Shown here piece after piece: positions 1-8,158 of a stretch of DNA of 64,000 nt. The notes beneath the pieces were generated by a model. It was given only the letters and a program-made list of their open reading frames with translations. It did no database searches and was not told the origin of the DNA. Source of the DNA: Aequorivita vitellina. GTDB lineage: Bacteria > Bacteroidota > Bacteroidia > Flavobacteriales > Flavobacteriaceae. A program made the translations under genes and the position numbers. The stretch's first letter is position 1, and every line of letters begins with the position of its first letter. The stretch lies in the NCBI RefSeq assembly GCF_022008365.1, contig NZ_JAIRBA010000011.1, positions 42,116-106,115 on the forward strand, read 5' to 3'.

Positions 1-237
1 TTCGGCTGTAGTGTCTTCATCCTTAAATTTAAGATCTTGCGGAATTGCAGAAATTACTGCGCCCGGAAAAATATTACAATTTTTACCTATGCGAGCACCT
101 TCCATTATAGTTACGTTGCTGCCAATCCAAGTTCCCTCCCCTATCACAACATTATTATGAATAGTTGTAAAAGGCTCAATCACAACATTTTTGGCTATTT
201 TTGCGCCCGGATGGACGTATGCAAGTGGTTGATTCAT
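1..237 (-). CDS. lpxA: UDP-N-acetylglucosamine acyltransferase LpxA, N-terminal part
   Basis: The first 79 residues are present and the rest lies beyond the left edge. LpxA catalyses the first step of lipid A synthesis, moving a hydroxyacyl chain from acyl carrier protein to UDP-GlcNAc in the cytoplasm. The protein starts MNQPLAYVHPGAKIAKNV and continues with hexapeptide repeats typical of left-handed beta-helix acyltransferases, then VISAIPQDLKF, which matches the family's conserved AxPQDLK region. The ATG is at 237-235, 90 bp after the lpxC/fabZ stop, so the gene is probably the third member of the lpxD-lpxC/fabZ-lpxA cluster. Incomplete only because of the window edge. Confidence 0.9.
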   Translation of the reverse strand, partial: MNQPLAYVHPGAKIAKNVVIEPFTTIHNNVVIGEGTWIGSNVTIMEGARIGKNCNIFPGAVISAIPQDLKFKDEDTTAE

Positions 238-327
238 TTTTATTTGTTTATTGTTTTTATAGTTAAAAATACAGTTGTGCCATTGGTTTTTTGTTTTGAA
301 ACCAATTTTTACACAAATACATTTAGA

Positions 328-1734
328 CTATAAATTTTTAGTTTTTACCATTTGTGCCATTAATTCTGCCTCTGTAACTAATTTACCATTTGCGTAAGCG
401 TTTCCTTGCATATGTACAATTCCACGGCGAATTGGAGTAATAAGTTCCAGTTTAAAAATTAAGGTATCACCTGGATTTACTTGTTGTTTAAATTTCACAT
501 TATTTATTTTCATAAAGAATGTGAGATAGTTTTCTGGGTCTGGCACTGTACTTAGCGCTAAAATACCGCCAGTTTGCGCCATTGCTTCAACAATTAAAAC
601 ACCTGGCATAACTGGTGCTCCTGGAAAGTGACCAACAAAAAACGGCTCGTTCATAGTCACATTTTTAAGACCGACAACACTAGTGTCCGTCATTTCCATT
701 ATTTTATCTACCAAGAGGAATGGCGGTCTATGTGGAAGCATAGCCATTATTTCATTCACATCTTTTACCGGAGGTTGGTTGATATCGAATTTAGGTATTT
801 TATTTCGGCTTTCAATTTTAATCATTTTTGAAAGCTTTTTAGCAAACTGGGTGTTTACGTGATGTCCCGGTTTATTAGCGATAACTTTTCCACGAATACG
901 TGTACCCACTAAAGCTAAATCCCCAATTACATCTAGCAATTTGTGTCTAGCAGCTTCATTGGGATAGTGTAAGGTTAAATTATCTAAAATTCCGTTTGGT
1001 TTTACTGAAATTGAGTCCTTTCCAAAAGCAGTACGGAGTTTTTCCATCGTGCTATCTGAAAGTTCTTTATCTACGTACACAATAGCGTTATTTAAATCGC
1101 CACCTTTAATTAAGCCGTTCTCTAAAAGCATTTCAATCTCGTGAAGAAAGCTAAAGGTTCTTGCGTTCGCAATTTCATTTTTAAAATCGGATATTTTATT
1201 TAGTGAAGCATTTTGTGTGCCGAGAACTTTTGTGCCAAAATCTACCATTGTAGTAACTTGGTACTCCTCAGCAGGCATAACTATTATTTCGCTTCCAGTT
1301 TTTTCGTCTAGGTATGAAATTACTTCTGTAACAACGTATTCTTCTCTTTGGGCTTCTTGTTGAACAATACCGGCTTTTTCAATAGCTTCAACAAAAAACT
1401 TTGAAGAACCATCCATAATTGGTGGCTCTGAAGCGTTGATTTCTAAAATACAATTATCTACTTCTAGTCCCACTAATGCAGCTAATACATGTTCAGACGT
1501 TTGTATTTTAACCCCATTCTTCTCGAGATTGGTGCCGCGTTGGGTATTCACCACAAAGTTGGCATCGGCTTCAATAACTGGTTTGCCTTCTAAATCTGTT
1601 CTTACAAATTTATACCCATGATTTTCTGGGGCTGGTTTAAAAGTAATCGTTACTTCTTTACCCGTGTGTAAACCTACTCCTGTAAGGGAAATTTCCTTAG
1701 CAATGGTTTGCTGTTTTACCAAACTTTCATTCAT
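328..1734 (-). CDS. lpxC/fabZ: Bifunctional UDP-3-O-acyl-GlcNAc deacetylase / 3-hydroxyacyl-ACP dehydratase
   Basis: A 468-residue fusion. Residues 1 to about 310 are LpxC, the zinc deacetylase that commits precursors to lipid A. The zinc-site stretch SEHVLAAL lies near residue 80, and [10 protein letters not shown] and GHHVN follow later. Residues from about 325 are FabZ, the dehydratase of type II fatty acid synthesis, with [16 protein letters not shown] (catalytic His about 369) and VEAMAQTGG (catalytic Glu about 383). This fusion is characteristic of Bacteroidota. The reading frame extends to a TTG at 1752, but the first ATG at 1734 overlaps the lpxD stop by 8 bp and fits the family, so it is preferred. 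It links lipid A and fatty acid supply in one polypeptide. Confidence 0.96.
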   Translation of the reverse strand: MNESLVKQQTIAKEISLTGVGLHTGKEVTITFKPAPENHGYKFVRTDLEGKPVIEADANFVVNTQRGTNLEKNGVKIQTSEHVLAALVGLEVDNCILEINASEPPIMDGSSKFFVEAIEKAGIVQQEAQREEYVVTEVISYLDEKTGSEIIVMPAEEYQVTTMVDFGTKVLGTQNASLNKISDFKNEIANARTFSFLHEIEMLLENGLIKGGDLNNAIVYVDKELSDSTMEKLRTAFGKDSISVKPNGILDNLTLHYPNEAARHKLLDVIGDLALVGTRIRGKVIANKPGHHVNTQFAKKLSKMIKIESRNKIPKFDINQPPVKDVNEIMAMLPHRPPFLLVDKIMEMTDTSVVGLKNVTMNEPFFVGHFPGAPVMPGVLIVEAMAQTGGILALSTVPDPENYLTFFMKINNVKFKQQVNPGDTLIFKLELITPIRRGIVHMQGNAYANGKLVTEAELMAQMVKTKNL

Positions 1735-2752
1735 TATCGAGCTTTTTTTCAACTATATTAAACCTTTCCATGATTTTCGGTAGGTTTTTAAAATATACAT
1801 AACTTTTATTAAAATCGCCGTAATTTAAGGCTGGAGACCCTTGAAGTGTTTCGTTATCTTTCACGTTTCTACCAATACCTGTTTGCGCTTGTATTTTTAC
1901 GTTATCGCCAATAATAATATGACCTGCAATACCTACTTGGCCACCTATTATACAATTCTTGCCAATTTTAGAAGAACCCGCAACCCCACTCTGGGCTGCA
2001 ATAACTGTGTTTTCGCCAATTGTAACATTGTGGGCAATCTGTATTTGGTTGTCTAATTTAACCCCTCTTTTAATAAGCGTTGAACCTAAAGTGGCGCGAT
2101 CTATTGTAGTTCCTGGTCCAATATCAACGAAGTCTTCTAAAATTACGTTACCCGTTTGTGGTACTTTTATATATTCACCATTTTCATTTGGGGTAAACCC
2201 GAAACCATCGGCACCAAGCACAACACCACTGTTTATAACGCAGGCTTTACCTATTACGGTTTCTGAATATATTTTAGCCCCCGTAAAAATTATTGTTTTA
2301 TCATCAATAGTTACATTATCACCAATATAAACATTTGGATAAATTTTTACATCGTCGCCAATTTTTACATTTTCTCCTATATATGAAAAAGCGCCTAAAT
2401 ATACATTATCTCCATATTTGGCACTTTTTGAAATAAAAACTGGTTCTTCTACGCCAGTTTTATTCATTTTTACCTGGTTGTAATATTCTAAAAGTTGAGA
2501 AAAGGCCTTGTATGCATTTTCTACCCGTATAAGGGTAGTTGACAGATCGTCGGTTGCTTCAAAATCGTTATTTACAATAGTAATAGAAGCTTGGGTAGTG
2601 TAAATATAGTGCGTGTATTTTGGGTTGGCCAAAAAAGTAAGCGAGCCTTTACTTCCCTCCTCTATTTTTGAAAGCGTGGAAACCGCTGCATCTTCATCGC
2701 CATCTACTGTACCATTCAGGATTCCTGCTATTTGGGCTGCTGTAAATTTCAT
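1727..2752 (-). CDS. lpxD: UDP-3-O-(3-hydroxyacyl)glucosamine N-acyltransferase LpxD
   Basis: 341 residues, normal for LpxD, which adds the N-linked hydroxyacyl chain in lipid A synthesis. The N-terminal domain begins [19 protein letters not shown] and contains LTFLANPKY, both typical of the LpxD uridine-binding domain. Residues from about 105 to 320 are hexapeptide repeats of a left-handed beta-helix. The stretch QIAHNVTIG carries the conserved catalytic histidine. It is first in the lpxD-lpxC/fabZ-lpxA cluster, and its stop codon overlaps the next start by 8 bp, which suggests translational coupling. The HD phosphohydrolase gene lies 120 bp upstream on the same strand. Confidence 0.96.
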   Translation of the reverse strand: MKFTAAQIAGILNGTVDGDEDAAVSTLSKIEEGSKGSLTFLANPKYTHYIYTTQASITIVNNDFEATDDLSTTLIRVENAYKAFSQLLEYYNQVKMNKTGVEEPVFISKSAKYGDNVYLGAFSYIGENVKIGDDVKIYPNVYIGDNVTIDDKTIIFTGAKIYSETVIGKACVINSGVVLGADGFGFTPNENGEYIKVPQTGNVILEDFVDIGPGTTIDRATLGSTLIKRGVKLDNQIQIAHNVTIGENTVIAAQSGVAGSSKIGKNCIIGGQVGIAGHIIIGDNVKIQAQTGIGRNVKDNETLQGSPALNYGDFNKSYVYFKNLPKIMERFNIVEKKLDNE

Positions 2753-2872
2753 TATGAGATTTTATTTTTAATAACTAATGACCATGTAATTAACAACTGC
2801 AAATTAGCATTTTTTAAATGAATGGATTTTAGGTCGTGGGTTTTCATTCTTGCAAAAATAGAAAAAAAGGAA

Positions 2873-4117
2873 TTAGCCTCGATAGCTATCTTTGTTGTTT
2901 TTTGGATAACATAGATAGTATTTAACCACCGATGTAGAAAGCGCCTCTAAATTGAGCTGATCGCTCGCTTTTGCAACTTCTATTATTTTTCCGTTTTTCT
3001 TTAATAAGTTGATGGTGTCTTTCTCCATGCTGTAAGCTTGGTTTTCAAGTTTTCCCGTAAAAACAAAATAAGACGCTTCTTCTAGGGTGATATTGAATGT
3101 GTCTGCTAATTGCTTTCGTTTTTCTTTTATTTTATGTTGTGGGAATACTTTTGACTTCACTTTAATCTTCAACAAATCTCTATTGAGTAACATTTTCGAC
3201 AGATTTTTTAATACAAAATCATCGTTGTTTACCCACATCTTCATTGCCGAAATAATATCGTAATCGTCTAATTTTGAAAAAGTATCGAGCACTTCTTCTG
3301 AAAAGTCATTTAAATTAATGGTGTTTTTCAGAAAAAAATTTAATCCCTTGCTTGCCGGAAGATCGACGCCTTGCGCTGTAAGTTGTTTGGCACGTTTTAA
3401 AACACGCACCAATAATTGTTCGGCAACTATACCGGTTTTGTGAAGATATACCTGCCAATACATAAGGCGACGCGCAACGAGAAAATTCTCTACCGAATAA
3501 ATGCCTTTTTCCTCAACTACCAAAGCATCGTTTTTTACGTTTAACATGGCAATAAGGCGTTGGGCATTTACTGTTCCCTCCGGAACTCCAGTGTAAAAAC
3601 TATCGCGTTTTAAGTAATCCAGCCTATCCATATCCAACTGTCCAGAAACCAATTGATGAAGAAACTTTCGAGGGTGTTGATCCTTAAAAATTTCAATAGC
3701 GAGCGTTAATTGCTTGTTAAACTTCTGGTTTAAAAGCTTCATAAATAACAACGAAATTTGTTCATGGCTAACGTTTTCAACAATACTATGTTCCATCGCA
3801 TGCGAAAAAGGACCGTGCCCAATATCGTGTAAAAGTATGGCTACATAAAGTGCTTCTTCTTCCTTTGCAGAAATTGCAACTCCCTTAGATTTAAGTACCT
3901 GCACTGCTTTTTGCATTAAAAACATGGCTCCCAGCGCATGATGAAAACGCGTGTGATGCGCTCCCGGATATACAATATACGAGAACCCCATTTGCGAAAT
4001 TCTACGAAGTCTCTGGAAATATTTATGCTCCATTAAATAAAAAACCAGTTTGCTGGGCACAGTAATAAAACCATAGATGGGATCGTTTATAGTTTTAAGC
4101 TTTGGAAGGGTTTTCAA
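2873..4117 (-). CDS. HD-domain phosphohydrolase (dNTPase/SAMHD1-like)
   Basis: 414 residues. The metal site of the HD superfamily is visible: HTRFHHALG near residue 55, LLHDIGHGPFSHAMEH near 95-110, and DMDRLDYLKRDS near 160. This arrangement is seen in dGTPase-like and SAMHD1-like enzymes, which hydrolyse dNTPs or related phosphoesters, but the substrate of the flavobacterial version cannot be told from sequence. It lies upstream of lpxD on the same strand and is divergent from porX. The last codons before the TAA fall on the palindrome GATAGCTATC (2881-2890), so the C-terminal end SYRG is written by a sequence that recurs at 30381 and may be a genomic repeat. Confidence 0.88.
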   Translation of the reverse strand: MKTLPKLKTINDPIYGFITVPSKLVFYLMEHKYFQRLRRISQMGFSYIVYPGAHHTRFHHALGAMFLMQKAVQVLKSKGVAISAKEEEALYVAILLHDIGHGPFSHAMEHSIVENVSHEQISLLFMKLLNQKFNKQLTLAIEIFKDQHPRKFLHQLVSGQLDMDRLDYLKRDSFYTGVPEGTVNAQRLIAMLNVKNDALVVEEKGIYSVENFLVARRLMYWQVYLHKTGIVAEQLLVRVLKRAKQLTAQGVDLPASKGLNFFLKNTINLNDFSEEVLDTFSKLDDYDIISAMKMWVNNDDFVLKNLSKMLLNRDLLKIKVKSKVFPQHKIKEKRKQLADTFNITLEEASYFVFTGKLENQAYSMEKDTINLLKKNGKIIEVAKASDQLNLEALSTSVVKYYLCYPKNNKDSYRG

Positions 4118-4147
4118 ACTTTAACTTTAAATTAGTAGCTTCAAAAA

Positions 4148-4176
4148 TTGTATGCGATAATTCGGCTATATTTTTG
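4148..4176 (+). promoter_or_regulatory. Predicted promoter of porX
   Basis: TATTTTTG at 4169-4176 fits the Bacteroidota -7 consensus TAnnTTTG. A TTG at 4148-4150 lies 18 bp upstream, in place for the -33 element. Transcription would begin near 4183, giving a leader of about 85 nt before porX. Prediction from consensus only. Confidence 0.45.
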
Positions 4177-4267
4177 AAGAAAATTCTTCAAAGTTTAGGA
4201 ATTACTCACAAATTAAAATTAACTATACTCCTGTAAAATTAAGGAGCACAATGACAAATATACATAT

Positions 4268-5818
4268 ATGAGCGATATAAAAGTACTATGGGTAGACGAT
4301 GAAATAGATTTGCTTAAACCACATATTCTCTTTCTTGAAAATAAAAATTATAGCGTTACCACCGCTCAAAGTGGATCGGAAGCGTTAGAAGAAATAAAAA
4401 AAGAAAACTTCGATATTGTTTTTTTAGATGAAAACATGCCCGGGCTAACGGGTCTTGAAACCCTATCTGAAATTAAGGAACTTCAAGCCTCCATTCCGGT
4501 GGTAATGATTACCAAAAGTGAAGAAGAGTATATAATGGAAGAAGCCATTGGTTCTAAAATTGCCGATTATCTTATTAAGCCAGTTAACCCCAATCAAATA
4601 CTATTGAGTTTAAAGAAAAATTTAGACCACAGCCGACTGGTTTCAGAAAAAACAACATCTAACTACCAGCAGGAATTCAGAAAAATAGCCATGGATCTTT
4701 CAATGGTAAATAGCTTTGAAGAGTGGAAAGACCTATACACAAAGTTGGTGTACTGGGAGCTTGAATTAGAAGATATTGAAGATTCGGGTATGTTTGAAAT
4801 TTTAGAATCTCAAAAAACCGAAGCAAACAGCCAGTTTTGTAAGTTTATCGACAAAAATTACCGCAATTGGTTTGAGGATGTGAGTGAGGCACCAATCATG
4901 TCGCACACACTTTTTAAAGAAAAAATTCAGCCTCAATTAACACAAGGCACCCCAACCCTACTAGTGGTAATAGACAATTTACGGTTCGATCAATGGAAGG
5001 CTTTTGAACCTACGGTTGCAAATATTTACAAAAAGACAAACGAAGAACTCTTCTGCAGTATTTTACCAACAGCAACACAGTATGCGCGTAATGCAATTTT
5101 TTCAGGATTAATGCCTAGCGATATGGAAAAACTACATCCCGATCTTTGGCTTAACGATACTGAAGATGGTGGAAAAAACATGAAAGAACAAGAGTTTTTT
5201 GATGCACAGTTAAAGCGACTGGGAATGAAACTTAATTGGAGTTATCACAAAATATCAAGCTTAAAACAAGGTAAAAAGCTAGTTGAAAATTTTAAAAGTC
5301 ACAAGGATGAAGACTTAACTGTTGTTGTCTATAACTTTGTAGATATGTTATCGCACTCCAAAACGGAAATGGAGGTTATAAAGGAATTAGCCTCAAACGA
5401 TAAATCGTACCGTTCGCTTACCCAAAGTTGGTTTAAAAATTCGCCTTTGCTAGAAATTATACAGCAGGCAGCACGATTAGGATTTAAATTAATAATTACC
5501 ACAGACCACGGAACAATTAATGTAAAAAACCCGTCAAAAGTAATTGGCGATAAAAACACAAGCCTAAACCTTAGGTATAAAACCGGAAAAAGTTTAACCT
5601 ATGAAGATAAAGAAGTATTGGCAGCAAAAGACCCGAAATCTATACAATTGCCAACCATTAACATGAGTAGCTCATTTATTTTTGCAAAGGGCGATTACTT
5701 TTTTGCCTATCCCAACAATTACAATCACTATGTAAGTTATTATAGAAATACCTATCAACACGGAGGCGTTTCATTAGAAGAAATGATAATTCCTTTCTCT
5801 GTTTTTACCCCTAAGTAA
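4268..5818 (+). CDS. porX: PorX, response regulator with alkaline-phosphatase-like domain (T9SS control)
   Basis: 516 residues, matching the two-domain PorX architecture. Residues 1-120 are a receiver domain with acidic pocket VDDE near 9-12, phospho-acceptor Asp54 in FLDENMPG and Lys104 in IKPVNP. Residues from about 210 form a PglZ/alkaline-phosphatase-superfamily domain. Probable metal ligands are Asp236 (VVIDN), Asp359 and His363 (FVDMLSH), Asp413 and His414 (TTDHG), and His498 (YQHGG), with the nucleophile threonine in the ILPTATQYARN stretch near 268-270. In Porphyromonas and Flavobacterium, PorX controls type IX secretion, and its phosphatase-like domain hydrolyses oligonucleotide substrates. 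It is divergent from the HD phosphohydrolase and sits next to lipid A genes. PorY, its usual kinase partner, is not in this window. Confidence 0.93.
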   Translation: MSDIKVLWVDDEIDLLKPHILFLENKNYSVTTAQSGSEALEEIKKENFDIVFLDENMPGLTGLETLSEIKELQASIPVVMITKSEEEYIMEEAIGSKIADYLIKPVNPNQILLSLKKNLDHSRLVSEKTTSNYQQEFRKIAMDLSMVNSFEEWKDLYTKLVYWELELEDIEDSGMFEILESQKTEANSQFCKFIDKNYRNWFEDVSEAPIMSHTLFKEKIQPQLTQGTPTLLVVIDNLRFDQWKAFEPTVANIYKKTNEELFCSILPTATQYARNAIFSGLMPSDMEKLHPDLWLNDTEDGGKNMKEQEFFDAQLKRLGMKLNWSYHKISSLKQGKKLVENFKSHKDEDLTVVVYNFVDMLSHSKTEMEVIKELASNDKSYRSLTQSWFKNSPLLEIIQQAARLGFKLIITTDHGTINVKNPSKVIGDKNTSLNLRYKTGKSLTYEDKEVLAAKDPKSIQLPTINMSSSFIFAKGDYFFAYPNNYNHYVSYYRNTYQHGGVSLEEMIIPFSVFTPK

Positions 5819-5911
5819 TTAATTATCAAATATTTATTTGGGTGTGTTTTGCAATTTTTCAGCTAATTTCATTACTAATTGATTATTAGCTATATTCGCA
5901 TTGATTTTATT

Positions 5912-6325
5912 ATGGAACGCAACTATACCGAAAATGAAATTAATGAAGTAGCTACCAGCCTGTTAGACCAATCAACATCAAAAATTTTTCTTTTTTATGG
6001 CGAAATGGGGGTTGGAAAAACCACTTTAATCAAGGAGATGGTAAAGCAGCTTGGGGTGGAAGACCCATCGAGCAGCCCTTCCTTTTCTATAGTAAATGAA
6101 TACGAGTCGAACGCAGGTTTAGTATATCATTTTGATTTTTACAGAATAAACAATTATACCGAAGCGTACGACATTGGTCTTGAAGATTATTTATACAGTG
6201 AAAATTACGTTTTTATTGAATGGCCAGATAAAATAAATCCCCTCTTGCCTGAAAACGCAACTAACATATATATTAAAGCAAACACTAACGGAAGTAGAAA
6301 CATAAAAATTAAGCCTATGAGTTAA
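5912..6325 (+). CDS. tsaE: tRNA threonylcarbamoyladenosine biosynthesis ATPase TsaE
   Basis: 137 residues from the ATG at 5912 (MERNYTENEI). The frame is open upstream to 5879, but those extra residues do not resemble TsaE. The P-loop GEMGVGKTT is at residues 30-38. PSSSPSFSIVNEY and HFDFYRI follow, both conserved in TsaE, and the FIEWPDK motif is near the C-terminus. TsaE is the ATPase that cycles the TsaB-TsaD complex making t6A37 in ANN-decoding tRNAs. It lies 93 bp downstream of porX on the same strand and may be read from its own promoter. Confidence 0.94.
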   Translation: MERNYTENEINEVATSLLDQSTSKIFLFYGEMGVGKTTLIKEMVKQLGVEDPSSSPSFSIVNEYESNAGLVYHFDFYRINNYTEAYDIGLEDYLYSENYVFIEWPDKINPLLPENATNIYIKANTNGSRNIKIKPMS

Positions 6326-6442
6326 AATTGTAACGAAAAATAAAATATTTAAAATTACTTTTTAGTTGTTCGCCCCAAATCGCAATAATTATAAAGCAGG
6401 AAGAATATTCCAAAAAAATTTATAAATATAGTAGAAAAATAG

Positions 6443-6475
6443 TTGGTTTTTTTAACTAATTTCATGGTAGGTTTG
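6443..6475 (+). promoter_or_regulatory. Predicted promoter of the first lipoprotein/membrane-protein pair
   Basis: TAGGTTTG at 6468-6475 is an exact TAnnTTTG -7 box. A TTG at 6443-6445 lies 22 bp upstream. The same -7 octamer, followed by ACCTCACAAAAACT, recurs before the second copy at 7447-7454, which supports a real promoter and shared leader rather than a chance match. Confidence 0.6.
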
Positions 6476-6507
6476 AACTATTAATAACCTCACAAAAACT
6501 ATATATT

Positions 6508-6648
6508 ATGAAAACTCTAAAGTATTTACTTATCGTAACAATTTTTTCACTTGGAACTTTTGCTTCTTGTACCCCAGAAAGCATTCAAGATGAACAAACA
6601 CCCCAACAAATCAAAAAGAGCGACATCATCATACCTAGTAACGGGTAG
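6508..6648 (+). CDS. Small lipoprotein, copy A, overlapping the next gene
   Basis: 46 residues: MKTLKYLLIVTIFSLGTF followed by lipobox ASC and a 25-residue tail ending in IIIPSNG. The signal peptide has a basic start, a hydrophobic core and Cys21 for lipidation, so the mature product would be a very short lipopeptide at the inner or outer membrane. Function unknown. The copy at 7486-7626 has exactly the same length and lipobox position and shares ASCTPE, IQDEQT and QQI. The last 59 nt also encode, in the +1 frame, the start of the membrane protein at 6590. Too short to be called by ORF length alone; conservation in the duplicate is the main support. Confidence 0.7.
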   Translation: MKTLKYLLIVTIFSLGTFASCTPESIQDEQTPQQIKKSDIIIPSNG

Positions 6649-7102
6649 TCTTATTGCGCTAATTATAGCAGCAACACCTTATATTTTTTATTCCTATACA
6701 AGTTTCCCACAAACAAAAACGTGGGAAACTATTTTATTTACATACGAGGCCAATTGGTATCAAAAAATTCAGGTATCTGTATGGACCATGATGGGTAAAT
6801 TTGTACCGATTCTTCTTTTGGGTATTTGGTTTATAACCTGCAAGCACTGGTGGTACCACGTAATTCTTATCCCCATCGGTATGTTTGCTTTTCAATTATT
6901 TAGTGTTATAAATGATGATGTAGGAATTACTGATGAAGTTGAAATATGGTGGCTTTTCCCTATAATGCTTATAATTATTCCTTTTGTCTATCTTATTAAA
7001 GCGAAATTGTCGAACGCTTTGACAGAAAAAGACATGAAAACATTTGAAGAAGAGTTAGGGCAGAAAAAATCGTTTTGGGATCAGATAAAAGATTTATTCT
7101 AA
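6590..7102 (+). CDS. Four-helix membrane protein of unknown function, copy A
   Basis: 170 residues from the ATG at 6590 (MNKHPNKSKRATSSYL). The frame is open further upstream, but only by reading the lipoprotein gene in another frame. Predicted membrane segments are near residues 16-36, 67-84, 87-104 and 119-137. A motif CKHWW sits between the second and third, and an amphipathic charged tail ends SFWDQIKDLF. I do not recognise a characterised family. The start lies 82 nt inside the small lipoprotein gene in the +1 frame, with a 59-nt overlap, so translation is probably coupled. It is clearly paralogous to the gene at 7568. No catalytic residues are evident, so a structural or sensory membrane role is possible. 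Confidence 0.78.
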   Translation: MNKHPNKSKRATSSYLVTGSLIALIIAATPYIFYSYTSFPQTKTWETILFTYEANWYQKIQVSVWTMMGKFVPILLLGIWFITCKHWWYHVILIPIGMFAFQLFSVINDDVGITDEVEIWWLFPIMLIIIPFVYLIKAKLSNALTEKDMKTFEEELGQKKSFWDQIKDLF

Positions 7103-7485
7103 TTGTGAAGTTGATGTAACTATCATATATTAACCTATCTTAGCATTTCCGTATTTATTATTCCTATTTTAAAATAACCTTTACTAAATATGGAAAATAG
7201 ACTGCGACAAACCTTCGGTTTGTACAACTTTAACCTAATTTAAAAACAAACTATCAATTTCTAAAAACAGGAAAAAAATAAACAACTGCAGCTATTTGCA
7301 CAGCAAAAATTGTAGCTTTAGGTTTTAACATTTAATTAAAAATTAACACGAAACAACGCTTTTGAACGTTATTTAAATGAATTTAAGCGTATTAAAACCT
7401 GTAAATATACAATTAACATAATTATTAATAATAAGTTTTTTGGGCGTAGGTTTGACTCATATTAACCTCACAAAAACTTATTATT
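7103..7485. other. 383-bp spacer between the two modules
   Basis: No credible gene. It holds a perfect 7-bp hairpin, ACAAACC (7207-7213) with GGTTTGT (7217-7223) and a three-base loop. No T-run follows, so it is not a convincing terminator. It also holds the promoter box of unit B at 7447-7454. The rest is AT-rich. Confidence 0.5.
7447..7454 (+). promoter_or_regulatory. Predicted -7 box of the second module
   Basis: TAGGTTTG matches TAnnTTTG and is identical to the box of unit A. Its distance to the ATG of the small lipoprotein gene is also nearly the same (31 versus 32 nt from box end to ATG). No good TTG is visible at the -33 position, so this copy may be weaker or differently controlled. 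Confidence 0.5.
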
Positions 7486-7626
7486 ATGAAAAACTTAAAA
7501 CTTATTTTTGTAGCTGCAATTTTTGCCGCAGGATTATTCGCTTCTTGCACCCCAGAAGGAATTCAAGATGAACAAACCACACAACAAATCGACGTCAGAA
7601 CGGTTAAGGTTCCGCCAGCCGGATAA
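7486..7626 (+). CDS. Small lipoprotein, copy B, overlapping the next gene
   Basis: 46 residues: MKNLKLIFVAAIFAAGLF, lipobox ASC with Cys21, then CTPEGIQDEQTTQQI and a tail ending in VKVPPAG. Length, lipobox position and central motif match the copy at 6508-6648, while signal-peptide residues differ but keep their hydrophobic character. That is the pattern expected of a translated lipoprotein. The last 59 nt overlap the next gene in the +1 frame. Mature product about 26 residues; function unknown. Confidence 0.72.
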   Translation: MKNLKLIFVAAIFAAGLFASCTPEGIQDEQTTQQIDVRTVKVPPAG

Positions 7627-8101
7627 AAAAAGTTTAATACAAGGAGGCATAATTGTATTTATTATAGCGTGTACTCCTTTTATTTATTACGCATACGAAA
7701 GTTTCCCAAGCGACACACAAGTTTGGGAAACTTTTTTATTTACATTCACCACCAAATATCCTAACTTAAATCAATACGCTTGGTTTTTAACCGGAAAAGT
7801 AATCCCTGTTATTTTATTATTTATTTGGTTTTTTACTTGCAAACACTGGTGGCACTGGATTATATTGGTTCCACTTTCTATGTATATTTTTCAATTTGTC
7901 AACATTTTGAACCAGAATCTAAATGCTGATGAAGTTGAGATTATTTATGTAGTACCAATTATGATGATTGTAATTCCCTTCGTGTATTTAATTAGAGCCA
8001 AACTCTTTAGCCAAATGCGACAAGACGATTTAAAATCTTTTGAAAAAGAACTTCTCGAAAAACAGTCGTTTTGGCAGCAAATAAAAGATCTCTTTCGCTA
8101 A
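7568..8101 (+). CDS. Four-helix membrane protein of unknown function, copy B
   Basis: 177 residues from the ATG at 7568 (MNKPHNKSTSERLRF). Four predicted membrane segments match those of the paralogue at 6590. Shared motifs are CKHWW, DEVEI, IPFVYLI and a C-terminal FEKEL with QQIKDLF. The N-terminus before the first helix is a few residues longer and strongly basic (RLRFRQPDKKS). It overlaps the small lipoprotein gene by 59 nt in the +1 frame, exactly as in copy A. The gene ends 57 bp before the alanine-dehydrogenase-like gene. Family uncharacterised as far as I can tell. Confidence 0.78.
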   Translation: MNKPHNKSTSERLRFRQPDKKSLIQGGIIVFIIACTPFIYYAYESFPSDTQVWETFLFTFTTKYPNLNQYAWFLTGKVIPVILLFIWFFTCKHWWHWIILVPLSMYIFQFVNILNQNLNADEVEIIYVVPIMMIVIPFVYLIRAKLFSQMRQDDLKSFEKELLEKQSFWQQIKDLFR

Positions 8102-8158
8102 TCATTCTGTTATAGGTTTAAAAATTATTCCGTAAATTGAGACTGCCAAATTAACATA

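Larger units (their letters stand above)
6468..8101 (+). repeat. Tandem duplication of promoter, lipoprotein and membrane-protein module
   Basis: Unit A is about 6468-7102 and unit B about 7447-8101. Each has a TAGGTTTG promoter box, an ACCTCACAAAAACT leader, a 46-residue lipoprotein, and a membrane protein that starts 82 nt into it in the +1 frame with a 59-nt overlap. The coding parts have diverged (many substitutions, but matching CKHWW and IKDLF motifs), so the duplication is not recent. The spacer between the units is not shared. Confidence 0.8.

Noticed and set aside
37..333. 98-codon plus-strand frame over the lpxA start
   Set aside because: It is antisense to the clear lpxA coding sequence and its spacer and resembles no protein.
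6551..6589. Longer N-terminus for membrane protein A (and likewise 7523-7567 for copy B)
   Set aside because: These codons are the lipoprotein gene read in another frame; both copies have a good ATG at the same relative position, so the shorter start is preferred. A programmed frameshift fusing both products was considered but no slippery site was seen.
7207..7223. Hairpin between the two modules as a terminator
   Set aside because: The stem is perfect, but no T-run follows on either strand.
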